Below are positions 6,919 through 13,751 of a stretch of 19,784 nt of DNA, in pieces; the first letter of the stretch is position 1; each line of letters begins with the position of its first letter. The DNA comes from Limnohabitans sp. Lineage in GTDB: Bacteria; Pseudomonadota; Gammaproteobacteria; Burkholderiales; Burkholderiaceae_C. The DNA lies in NCBI GenBank assembly GCA_021731425.1, contig JAKFXJ010000060.1, forward strand, positions 1 to 19,784. Direction: 5' to 3'. The translations under genes were made by a program, and so were the position numbers. Below the pieces are notes generated by a model. It saw nothing but the letters and a program-made list of their open reading frames with translations, searched no databases and was not told the DNA's origin.

Positions 6919-8412
6919 ATGAGTTCCAACAACCCCATCGACCTGGCCGACCACGACCTTGCCGCTTTGCAGGAGGCCCGCGACTTGCTGGGCCGCGCCC
7001 AGCAAGCGGCTGCGGTTCTGTCGCAGTGGACGCCTGAAGAAGCCAAACGCGTGGCCAAGCAAGTGGCCGCCGCCTTGCTGCCGCGTGCCGACTTTTATGC
7101 CGAATGGGCTGTGCGCGAAAGCCGCATTGGCAAAGTCCCCGACAAGATCGTCAAGAACCAGATTGCTTGCACGATCACGTCCAGCGCTTGGGACAAGGTT
7201 GCCCTGGGTGGTGTGCGCCGCAACGACGCGCTGCGAATCGTTGAGATCGGGCGCCCAGCCGGTGTGGTGGTGGGCCTGTCCAACTCCACCTCGCCCGTGG
7301 CCACCATCATCTTCAAATCCATCATGTGCTTGATGACACGCAATGCACTGGTCATCTCGCCGCACCCGGTGGCCTTGGCTTGCTGCACCGCCGTGACGCA
7401 TGAGTTGCAAGCCGCCATCGAAAAAGCCGGTGGTCCGGCCCATGCGCTGCAGATCCTCACGCGCCCCACGGTCGAGGCCACAGGAGCGCTGATGCGCGAC
7501 GCCCGTACCGACGTGATTTTGGCCACCGGTGGCACGCCCATGGTGCGTGCGGCCTATGGCTCGGGCAACCCCGCCATTGGTGTGGGTTCTGGCAATGTGC
7601 CGGTCTATGTGGACGCCAGCGCCGATCTGGAGACGGCAGCAAAAACCGTGGTGATCGACAAGAACTTTGACCACGGCAGCCCCTGCTCAGCGCCTTCGGT
7701 GCTGATGCTGCACGCGGGCATTGCACCTCAAATGCAAGACGCTCTGGCACGCCAAGGCGCACATGTGTGCACCGAAGAAGAGGCGCAAAAAATTCAGAAC
7801 TTCGCCTTTCCCGGCGGCAAGTTCAATGGCAAGGTGGTAGGTCGTCCCGCGTTCGAAATCGCGCAGGCCGCAGGCGTGCAGGTGCCGCGCAACTGTCAGG
7901 CCTTGGTGTGCCCCATCGCCAACCCGCAAGCGGGCCATGTGCTGCTCAAAGAAAAGCTCTCACCCATCTTGGGTTGTGTGGTGGTGCCGGGCATGGATCA
8001 GGCCATCGACGTGGCCCGCCTCATGCTGCAGCACAGCGGCGCAGGCCACACCTCCGGCATCCATTCGGCCAGCGCCGAGCAGGCGGTGGTCTGGGGTGCG
8101 GCGCTTGATTACTACCGCGTGGTGGTCAACGGCTCCACGGTGCACGACAGCACCGGGGCCAACACCGGGCTGCCCTACACCTTCACCATCGGCACGGGTT
8201 ACGCGGGTAAAAGCTCGGTGGATTGCAACGTCGGCCCCGAGCTGCTGGTCAATTGGAAACGCGTGGCCTTTCCGTTGACCGGTGGCTGGGCCGGGGCCAT
8301 GGCTTCGGGCGCGGCCTTGCCAGCGTCTTCGGGCAGTTTGTCCACCCTCACGCCTGAGCTTCAGGCCATGGTCCTGCGCATCGTGCAGGAAGAACTCGAA
8401 CACCTTCGCTGA
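6919..8412 (+). CDS. CoA-acylating aldehyde dehydrogenase of a bacterial microcompartment
   Basis: This 497-residue protein is of the EutE/PduP/AdhE-N class: VGLSNSTSPVATIIFKSIMC near residue 120, ILATGGTPMVRAAYGSGNPA (cofactor region), and catalytic Cys256 in DHGSPCSAPSV. Known of the class: aldehyde + CoA + NAD(P)+ to acyl-CoA + NAD(P)H. The active-site context GSPCSAP departs from the usual G(T/I)(V/L)CAS(E/Q) and may reflect a different substrate. After the catalytic domain comes a small-residue linker (GAALPASSGSLST) and an amphipathic helix (LTPELQAMVLRIVQEELEHL), a typical encapsulation peptide layout. It lies 19 bases after the dioxygenase gene and 9 before a shell gene. Sulfoacetaldehyde- or glycolaldehyde-type substrates are conceivable but unproven. 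Confidence 0.92.
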   Translation: MSSNNPIDLADHDLAALQEARDLLGRAQQAAAVLSQWTPEEAKRVAKQVAAALLPRADFYAEWAVRESRIGKVPDKIVKNQIACTITSSAWDKVALGGVRRNDALRIVEIGRPAGVVVGLSNSTSPVATIIFKSIMCLMTRNALVISPHPVALACCTAVTHELQAAIEKAGGPAHALQILTRPTVEATGALMRDARTDVILATGGTPMVRAAYGSGNPAIGVGSGNVPVYVDASADLETAAKTVVIDKNFDHGSPCSAPSVLMLHAGIAPQMQDALARQGAHVCTEEEAQKIQNFAFPGGKFNGKVVGRPAFEIAQAAGVQVPRNCQALVCPIANPQAGHVLLKEKLSPILGCVVVPGMDQAIDVARLMLQHSGAGHTSGIHSASAEQAVVWGAALDYYRVVVNGSTVHDSTGANTGLPYTFTIGTGYAGKSSVDCNVGPELLVNWKRVAFPLTGGWAGAMASGAALPASSGSLSTLTPELQAMVLRIVQEELEHLR

Positions 8413-8421
8413 AAGCCTGTC

Positions 8422-9036
8422 ATGTCCACTTTGCGCAGTTATATTTTTCTGGACCGCTTGCAGCCACAACTGATGTGTTTGTTGGGGTCGACGGCCCGTG
8501 GTTTTTTGCCGCGCCACAACGACGCCGCCATGGTGATCGAAGTCGCACCCGGCATGGACATCGAGTGGCTGACCGACATCGCGCTCAAGCATGACGACGT
8601 CAAGCCCGGCAACTTGGTGGTCGAGCGGCAGTTTGGTTACCTGGAGTTCCACGGCCAGTCCTCTTCGTCGGTCAAGTCAGCCGGTGCAGCCGTACTGGAC
8701 GCCATGGGTGTGAGCGAAAAAAGCGTGCTCAAGCCCGAAATTCTGGCCTCCAAAGTCATTGACCGGGTCGACGGCTACCACGCGTTCTTGATCAACCGCA
8801 GCAAGGCGGGCAGCATGCTCTTGCCCGGCGAATCGCTCTACATCATGGAGATGACCACCTCGTCGTATGCGCTCTTGGTGGCCAACGAGGCCGAAAAAGC
8901 CGCCAACGTGAAACTGATCGACTGCCGCTTCATGGGCCCGGCTGGGCGGCTGTATTTGTCGGGCACCGCATCCGATGTGCGCACGGCAGCCGCCGTGGCC
9001 GAAGCCGTGATCCGCGACGCCGGAGGCGCTGCATGA
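8422..9036 (+). CDS. tandem-domain BMC shell protein (BMC-T), copy 1
   Basis: This 204-residue protein contains two BMC-like domains, about residues 36-97 and 120-200. The second has the readable pattern MEMTTSSYALLVANEAEKAA...GRLYLSGTASDV. Such proteins form trimers (pseudohexamers) in microcompartment shells, often with a large gated pore. It is a clear paralogue of the protein at 10275: both share LQPQ, E(V/I)APG, VERQFG, (I/M)NR, LPG, ANEAEK and GR(L/M)YL(S/T)G. Its stop overlaps the next start (ATGA), so translation is coupled. The exact BMC-T subtype cannot be fixed by eye. Confidence 0.88.
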   Translation: MSTLRSYIFLDRLQPQLMCLLGSTARGFLPRHNDAAMVIEVAPGMDIEWLTDIALKHDDVKPGNLVVERQFGYLEFHGQSSSSVKSAGAAVLDAMGVSEKSVLKPEILASKVIDRVDGYHAFLINRSKAGSMLLPGESLYIMEMTTSSYALLVANEAEKAANVKLIDCRFMGPAGRLYLSGTASDVRTAAAVAEAVIRDAGGAA

Positions 9037-9638
9037 ACACAGACGCTTTGCGCGAACAAATTCGCTCGACGATCCAGGCCAAGCTGGGGGACGCACATAC
9101 GCGTGCGGCGCCTGCCCAAAACCCGAGTCCGAACCAGCCATCCCTCGCGCCTTCTGCCTTGGTGATTCCCTTGCGACTGGGCAGCGCACAAGACACGGCG
9201 GTTTTGACCCAGCTATTTCAGCAGCTGGCGGCGAGTCCGGCTTTGTTGAAGATGGCCGATACAGGTTTACTTCGTTTTGATTTGCGTGTGGATGCGGCTG
9301 CACTGGGCGCCATGGCCCATGTTGCGACCACCGTCCATGCCGCGACGGCCAACAGCACCACGGCCATGGCCGCTACCACCGCCATCGACCCAGCTGCTTG
9401 CTGCTCCTCCTGCAAAGAAGGCAAGGCCTGCGAATGCCAGGGCGACGCCTGTGCTTTGCACGACCACGCTGCCCAAGACGTGCCTGAGCTCAAGGGCGTG
9501 ATCGGCGAAAAATTACTCAAAACCCTGCCGCCCAGCGTGAAAACCGTTCGGCTGCACCCCAAGGCGGTGATGACCCCCTTGGGCAAAGAAGCCCTGCGCA
9601 AGCGCGGCATCACCATTGACCGAGGAACCAAACCATGA
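9033..9638 (+). CDS. BMC-associated protein with six-cysteine cluster, function unknown
   Basis: This 201-residue protein matches no enzyme I recognise. Residues 1-20 (MNTDALREQIRSTIQAKLGD) form an amphipathic helix followed by an A/P/S-rich linker (21-42), the layout of an N-terminal encapsulation peptide. A central region (about 43-100) is followed by a low-complexity A/T stretch. Next is a cysteine cluster with C123, C124, C127, C133, C135 and C140 plus H143 and H145, suited to an iron-sulfur cluster or another metal. The C-terminus (LHPKAVMTPLGKEALRKRGI, 174-193) resembles the xVTPxAxDxLRxxGI element common in EutQ-like and other BMC-associated proteins. Both ends overlap neighbours by ATGA. 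A role in electron transfer or cofactor recycling inside the shell is speculative. Confidence 0.85.
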   Translation: MNTDALREQIRSTIQAKLGDAHTRAAPAQNPSPNQPSLAPSALVIPLRLGSAQDTAVLTQLFQQLAASPALLKMADTGLLRFDLRVDAAALGAMAHVATTVHAATANSTTAMAATTAIDPAACCSSCKEGKACECQGDACALHDHAAQDVPELKGVIGEKLLKTLPPSVKTVRLHPKAVMTPLGKEALRKRGITIDRGTKP

Positions 9639-9904
9639 AAACAGGAACCGTGATCGGCCGCATCGTGGCCAGCAAACGCCTGCCCGAGTTGCCCGCTGGC
9701 GCACTGTTGGAGGTGCAGCTGGACTACCCCAAGGACGTGGTCGTCTGTTACGACCCCATGGGCTGCGGCATTGGCGAGCGCGTGATGATCACCATCGGCG
9801 CACCGGCCGCTTGGTGGTTCGCTCCGGCGCATCCGCGTGTGGTGGCCGACGCGCTCATCATCGCCTCCCTCGACAACTACGACACCCCCACACCGATGCG
9901 TTGA
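9635..9904 (+). CDS. BMC vertex protein (EutN/CcmL/CsoS4 family, BMC-P)
   Basis: This 89-residue protein has the EutN/CcmL pattern: N-terminal MKTGTVIGRIVASKRLPELP, then LLEVQLDY, the central DPMGCGIGERVMITIGAPAAW (family form D-x-V-G-A-G-x-G-E-x-V-L-x-x-x-G), and VVADALIIASLDNYD at the end. Known of the family: pentamers that cap the twelve vertices of the icosahedral shell. Only one copy is present in the cluster. It overlaps the previous gene by ATGA and is followed by an 86-base leader before the BMC-H start region. Confidence 0.93.
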   Translation: MKTGTVIGRIVASKRLPELPAGALLEVQLDYPKDVVVCYDPMGCGIGERVMITIGAPAAWWFAPAHPRVVADALIIASLDNYDTPTPMR

Positions 9905-9912
9905 CGCAGCGG

Positions 9913-9960
9913 TATTTTTTCCTTCACCCTTTCCCTCAACCTTTTCTTTTTTAACCCCTC
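9913..9960 (+). promoter_or_regulatory. G-free pyrimidine-rich leader upstream of BMC-H
   Basis: The stretch 9913-9960 contains no G and only a few A, with T6 runs at 9915-9920 and 9947-9952. It lies directly before the AAGGAGA site of the BMC-H gene, in an operon whose other shell genes are otherwise tightly packed. Unstructured U-rich leaders can bind ribosomal protein S1 and raise translation, which would suit a major shell protein. No hairpin precedes the T runs, so it does not look like an intrinsic terminator. Confidence 0.45.
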
Positions 9961-9978
9961 AAGGAGACTCACATGTAA
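9961..9978 (+). other. ribosome binding site followed by ATG-TAA start-stop, in frame with BMC-H
   Basis: AAGGAGA (9961-9967) is perfectly spaced from an ATG at 9973, but the next codon (9976-9978) is TAA. The frame then reads [10 protein letters not shown], the normal BMC-H N-terminus. The next ATG (9991) has no ribosome binding site of its own. A single base change (for example TCA to TAA) would explain it, as would a sequencing error or a regulatory start-stop. Confidence 0.85.
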
Positions 9979-9990
9979 CAAGCCATCGGA

Positions 9991-10245
9991 ATGATCGAAA
10001 CCAAAGGTTATGTTGCTGCTTTTGCCGCCGCTGACGCCATGGTCAAAGCCGCCAACGTCAACATCGTTGGCAAAAAAGAAGTCGGTGGCGGCCTGGTCGC
10101 CATCATCGTCTCGGGCGACGTGGGTGCCGTCAAGGCCGCCACCGAAGCCGGTGCCGAAGCCGCAGGCGCGATCGGTGAAGTGGTGTCTTGCCACGTCATC
10201 CCACGTCCTCACGCCGACGTGTCCAAAGCTTTCGACGGCAAGTGA
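9991..10245 (+). CDS. BMC-H hexameric shell protein (PduA/EutM/CcmK-like), N-terminus interrupted
   Basis: The open frame from 9991 gives 84 residues with a near-textbook single BMC domain: [52 protein letters not shown], and [16 protein letters not shown] at the end. Known of the family: cyclic hexamers forming the facets of the shell, with a central pore. The family normally begins M-x-x-A-I-G-M-I-E-T, and those codons are present upstream from 9979. They are separated from the well-placed start ATG at 9973 by a TAA at 9976. Starting at 9991 would remove about six residues, including part of the first beta strand. This is the only BMC-H gene in the window, so the defect matters. It is possibly expressed by reinitiation, possibly a sequence error, possibly decaying. 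Confidence 0.9.
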   Translation: MIETKGYVAAFAAADAMVKAANVNIVGKKEVGGGLVAIIVSGDVGAVKAATEAGAEAAGAIGEVVSCHVIPRPHADVSKAFDGK

Positions 10246-10274
10246 TCGCAGGCTGTTGCAGATAAGGAGGCCGC

Positions 10275-10964
10275 ATGGCCACAAGCAAAAAAGCTGCCGC
10301 GTCCGCCCAAGCGCCCGCTAAACCACCAGCCAAACCGGCCGCTGAGCTTCGGGTTTACCTGACGCTCACCGACCTGCAGCCCCAGTTTTCTTCGTGGATG
10401 AGTTCGCCCCTGGGCGCACGCGGCTACGTGGCGATGCAAGGCACCAACGCGCTGCTGGTCGAGATCGCCCCCGGGCTGTCCATCCAGCGTGTGATCGACC
10501 TGGCCCTCAAGGCCGAGCCCACGCTGGAGCCGGGCATCTTGGCGGTGGAGCGGCAGTTTGGCGTGCTCGAGTTGCACAGCAACGACAGCGCGGCGCTGCA
10601 GCGTGCCGGTCAGGTCATCCTGCAATGGATGGGCGCCAAGGCCGAAGACCAACTGCGCCCGCATCTGCTGTACAGCGACATTTTGGAAAACGTGACCGAT
10701 CAGCATGCCGTGTTGATGAACCGCACGCGCCAAGCCAGCATGGTGCTGCCCGGCCAAAACATGTTGCTCATGGAAGTGGCCCCAGCCCTGTTTGGTGCCC
10801 ACATGGCCAACGAAGCCGAAAAAGTTGCACCCGACCTGACCTTGGTCGAGTGCAGCATGATCGGTGCCAGCGGTCGCATGTACCTGACCGGCAGCTTGGC
10901 TTCGCTCGAAAAAGCGAAGGTGCATGTCGAAAAGCTGCTTGCGGAGATTCCGGGCAGGGGTTGA
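10275..10964 (+). CDS. tandem-domain BMC shell protein (BMC-T), copy 2, with Ala/Pro/Lys-rich tail
   Basis: This 229-residue paralogue of the protein at 8422 has a strong AAGGAGG site at 10263-10269. Residues 1-23 are a Lys/Ala/Pro-rich tail (KKAAASAQAPAKPPAKPAAE) absent from copy 1. The two BMC-like domains span about 58-120 (LLVEIAPGLSIQRVIDLALKA...VERQFGVLELH) and 145-225 (LLMEVAPALFGAHMANEAEK...GRMYLTGSLASLEKA). Known of the family: trimeric pseudohexamer shell tile. Two divergent BMC-T copies flanking the vertex and hexamer genes suggest different pores or stacked trimers. It is the last recognisable cluster gene, with 192 non-coding bases before gnd. Confidence 0.88.
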   Translation: MATSKKAAASAQAPAKPPAKPAAELRVYLTLTDLQPQFSSWMSSPLGARGYVAMQGTNALLVEIAPGLSIQRVIDLALKAEPTLEPGILAVERQFGVLELHSNDSAALQRAGQVILQWMGAKAEDQLRPHLLYSDILENVTDQHAVLMNRTRQASMVLPGQNMLLMEVAPALFGAHMANEAEKVAPDLTLVECSMIGASGRMYLTGSLASLEKAKVHVEKLLAEIPGRG

Positions 10965-11111
10965 TGCTGGCGGGGCCGTGCGTGGCTCATCAGGATACGC
11001 ACCAGCTAAGGCGGGAAGGCCCTCTGGCGTGCGCCGATCCAGCGACCTCATGACGTGGACAGACAGGTGACAGGAAATCCTCTCGTTTGTCTGCACAATC
11101 CCTGTGCGCCT

Positions 11112-11128
11112 GGCCTCGATTGGAGGCC
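11112..11128 (+). other. hairpin in the gnd leader
   Basis: GGCCTC-GATTG-GAGGCC makes a perfect 6-bp stem with a 5-base loop, ending 28 bases before the gnd ATG. It has no T tract, so it is unlikely to be an intrinsic terminator. The rest of the gap 10965-11156 shows nothing else clear. Confidence 0.35.
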
Positions 11129-11156
11129 CGGCAACCAACGCTAGGGACAATTAAAA

Positions 11157-12563
11157 ATGCAAGCCATGGACATCGGCCTCGTGGGCCTGGGCGTGATGGG
11201 TGAAAACCTCGCCCTGAACCTGGAGCGCAACGGCTTTTCGGTATCGGGCTTTGACCTCGATGCCCACAAGCGCGACAACTTCGCGCAACGCACCCAAGGC
11301 CTGAAGGCTCAGGCCAGCGCCAGCTTGGCCGAACTGGTGGGCAGCCTGTCGGTGCCTCGGCGCGTTTGGTTGATGGTGCCCGCTGGCGCGGCCGTTGACC
11401 AGGTGCTGGCGCAACTCACCCCCCTCATGTCGCCCGGCGATGTGCTGATCGATGGCGGCAACACGCTTTTCACCGACACCCAGCGGCGCATCGACGCGCT
11501 GCGTGCATCGGGCATTTTGTATGTGGGCTCGGGTGTGAGTGGCGGTGAAGAGGGCGCTTTGCGGGGCCCGGCCCTCATGCCTGGCGGATCGCCCGAGGCC
11601 TGGCCACTGGTCAAGCCTTTGCTGCAGGCGATTGCCGCCAAAGCCGAAGATGGCCAGCCCTGCTGCGAGTGGATGGGGCCTGGCGGTGCGGGCCATTTTG
11701 TGAAGATGGTGCACAACGCCATCGAATACGCCGACATGCAGATGATTTGCGAGGCTTATGCCTTCATGCAAAAGCTGGGCATGTCGGCCACCGAAATGGG
11801 CGAGGTGTTCGCCACCTGGAACGAGGGCGAACTGGGCAGTTACCTGATCGATACCACCGCCAAAATTTTGCAGCACACCGATCCCGAGACGGGAGCACCT
11901 TTGGTGGACATGATTTTGGACACCGCCGAGCAAAAAGGCACAGGCAAATGGGCCAGCCAAGTGGCGCTCGATTTGGGTGTGCCCGCACCCACCATTGCCG
12001 AGGCGGTGTTTGCTCGCACTTTGAGCGCCATCAAAACCGAGCGCGTGGCAGCCGCCCAGGTTTTGCACGGGCCCGAATCCACGACCTGGCCCGAGCGCAG
12101 TGCCCTGTTGGCCCAGCTGCGAGGTGCCCTGATGGCCGCCAAGGTCTGTGCCTATGCCCAGGGCTTTGCCCTGATGCGGGCCGCCGACCGCGAGCAGCAG
12201 TGGCAACTGCCCATGGCCCAGGTGGCCCAGGTTTGGCGGGCCGGGTGCATCATCCGCGCCCACTTGCTCGAAGACATTCGACGCGCCTACAGCGGTCAGG
12301 CTGATTTGCCCAATTTGCTGGTGGACCCGCACTTTGCCCGTGTCATGGCCGACAACCAACAGGACCTGCGCGAAGTGGTGGCCCAAGCCGCGCTGCACGG
12401 TGTACCCATGCCCGCTTTCATGAGCGCCCTGAGTTATTACGACGCCTACCGCTCAGCGCGGCTGCCCGCCAACTTGCTGCAAGCCCAGCGTGATTTTTTT
12501 GGGGCCCACACCTACCAGCGCACGGACCGTGCGGGCAAGTTCCACACGCGCTGGAGTGATTGA
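11157..12563 (+). CDS. gnd: 6-phosphogluconate dehydrogenase, decarboxylating
   Basis: This 468-residue protein has the expected length for the long GndA form. It has the N-terminal dinucleotide fold GLVGLGVMGENLALNLERNG, LIDGGNTLFTDTQRR, substrate signature GSGVSGGEEGALRGPALMPGG, catalytic lysine region GAGHFVKMVHNAIEYADMQ, and the C-terminal RxNLLQAQRDFFGAHTYxR type tail (LPANLLQAQRDFFGAHTYQR). It catalyses oxidative decarboxylation of 6-phosphogluconate to ribulose 5-phosphate with NADP+ in the pentose phosphate pathway (cytosol). AGGGAC at 11143-11148 lies 8 bases before the ATG at 11157; an alternative ATG at 11166 is less well placed. It is separated from the microcompartment cluster by 192 bases and appears to be an independent housekeeping gene. 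Confidence 0.97.
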   Translation: MQAMDIGLVGLGVMGENLALNLERNGFSVSGFDLDAHKRDNFAQRTQGLKAQASASLAELVGSLSVPRRVWLMVPAGAAVDQVLAQLTPLMSPGDVLIDGGNTLFTDTQRRIDALRASGILYVGSGVSGGEEGALRGPALMPGGSPEAWPLVKPLLQAIAAKAEDGQPCCEWMGPGGAGHFVKMVHNAIEYADMQMICEAYAFMQKLGMSATEMGEVFATWNEGELGSYLIDTTAKILQHTDPETGAPLVDMILDTAEQKGTGKWASQVALDLGVPAPTIAEAVFARTLSAIKTERVAAAQVLHGPESTTWPERSALLAQLRGALMAAKVCAYAQGFALMRAADREQQWQLPMAQVAQVWRAGCIIRAHLLEDIRRAYSGQADLPNLLVDPHFARVMADNQQDLREVVAQAALHGVPMPAFMSALSYYDAYRSARLPANLLQAQRDFFGAHTYQRTDRAGKFHTRWSD

Positions 12564-12581
12564 AACAAGGCGGCTGGCCGC

Positions 12582-13751
12582 TCAGTCCAGCCAGCCAATG
12601 CGATCCAGTGTCCAGAACAAGCCCAGAACCACAATGGCAGCCGAGCCCCCCGCGACGATGACCCAGCGGTAAAAGCGGGTGTGGCGCAAGAGCCAAGCGA
12701 TGGGCAAGAACACCAACACGATGGCCAACTGGCCTAGTTCCACGCCCACATTGAAGCCGCCAAGGGCCGCGACCAATGCGCTGGCAGGCAATCCCAAGTC
12801 CAGCAGCACGCTGGCAAAACCAAAACCGTGCACCAAGCCAAACACAAAAGCCAAGCGCCAGCGCTTGAGCGAGTTGACGCCCAGCAAATTGTTCAAGGCG
12901 GCCAGAACCACCGACAAGGCAATCGCAGGCTCCACCAAGTCGGGCGGGGGTGTGAGCCATTCCATGATGGTCAGGCCCAGGGTGATGGAGTGCGCCACCG
13001 TGAACGCTGTGACGACGGCCAGCACATCCATCAGCACAGGTCTGGCCTGCTGCGCCGCAGGCCATTGGGTGATCCGATGGCGCGAAGGCAACAAGGGCGC
13101 CAGCACCAGCAAGCTGAGCAAAAACACGATGTGGTCGATGCCGATCCAGATGTGCCACACCCCTTCAACGATGTAACGGCCGAACACCCGCCAGGCGCTG
13201 CTGTCTGCGCGGCTCACCTGCGCCTCAGGGCGCTCGGGGCTGAGCAGGGCGCTGGTTTGCAATCCCGGCAAATCGACTTTCAGCAGGCCGCGGTGAAGGC
13301 TGTCTTGCGCAAACATCAGGCGATAACGCAAGCTTAAATTGGCACTGGCCAAATCCGAGAGGCCTGGGCAATTCGGTGTCCACTGCGCACTCAGATACGT
13401 CCCGTCGGCGTGCTGGCTGGCCTGAAGGTCGGCGGTGCCCAGTTGGCACTTCTGGCCTGCCGCACTGAGCTGCAAACCCTGATCGAGCCAGCTGGCCAGT
13501 TCAGCTTGGCGCAGGTGGGTTTCGCCCCAGGTGACCTGGCCATCGCGGTCGGCATCCAGATCAAACACCAGGTCCACATCGCGCAGATGAAGGTCGGCAC
13601 GCAAAGTCAGCGACCCCGCTGGAGCGTTGAGCGTCAGGTAACTGTTGCTGCTGGAATGCGCCAAGGCCGCGCCCGACCCCAGCAAAGCGGCCATGAGGAC
13701 CCACAGACCGAACATTGCACGCATTTGCTGGTGGAGCAATCGGCTGATCAT
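12582..13751 (-). CDS. HupE/UreJ-like membrane protein with exported EF-hand-type domain
   Basis: This leftward 389-residue protein starts at 13751, where its ATG overlaps the stop of the preceding TPR gene (ATGA). Residues 1-31 form a signal peptide (GLWVLMAALLGSGAALAHSS). The exported N-terminal domain contains a canonical 12-residue EF-hand/dockerin-type loop D66-A-D68-R-D70-G-Q-V-T-W-G-E77. The C-terminal half has six or more membrane segments with the HupE/UreJ_2 patterns HIWIGIDHIVFLLSLLVL, TAFTVAHSITL and FGLVHGFGFASVL. HupE/UreJ proteins are linked to nickel or cobalt transport in some systems; for this subfamily the cargo is not established, so metal uptake is only a suggestion. It is probably co-transcribed with the TPR gene upstream. 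Confidence 0.88.
   Translation of the reverse strand: MISRLLHQQMRAMFGLWVLMAALLGSGAALAHSSSNSYLTLNAPAGSLTLRADLHLRDVDLVFDLDADRDGQVTWGETHLRQAELASWLDQGLQLSAAGQKCQLGTADLQASQHADGTYLSAQWTPNCPGLSDLASANLSLRYRLMFAQDSLHRGLLKVDLPGLQTSALLSPERPEAQVSRADSSAWRVFGRYIVEGVWHIWIGIDHIVFLLSLLVLAPLLPSRHRITQWPAAQQARPVLMDVLAVVTAFTVAHSITLGLTIMEWLTPPPDLVEPAIALSVVLAALNNLLGVNSLKRWRLAFVFGLVHGFGFASVLLDLGLPASALVAALGGFNVGVELGQLAIVLVFLPIAWLLRHTRFYRWVIVAGGSAAIVVLGLFWTLDRIGWLD

Noticed and set aside
9913..9960. T-rich tracts before BMC-H as an intrinsic terminator
   Set aside because: No GC-rich hairpin precedes either T run; composition fits an unstructured leader better.
9991..10245. BMC-H as a plain full-length gene starting at 9991
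   Set aside because: The family N-terminus is encoded upstream in the same frame and the ribosome binding site points to 9973, so 9991 would be a truncated start.
11157..12563. gnd as part of the microcompartment operon
   Set aside because: It is separated by 192 bases with its own leader hairpin and ribosome binding site, and is a standard pentose phosphate gene with no targeting extension.
12572..12592. GGCTGG-N9-CCAGCC hairpin between gnd and the HupE-like gene as a terminator
   Set aside because: It lies partly inside the HupE-like coding end and has no T tract on either strand, so it is too weak to call.
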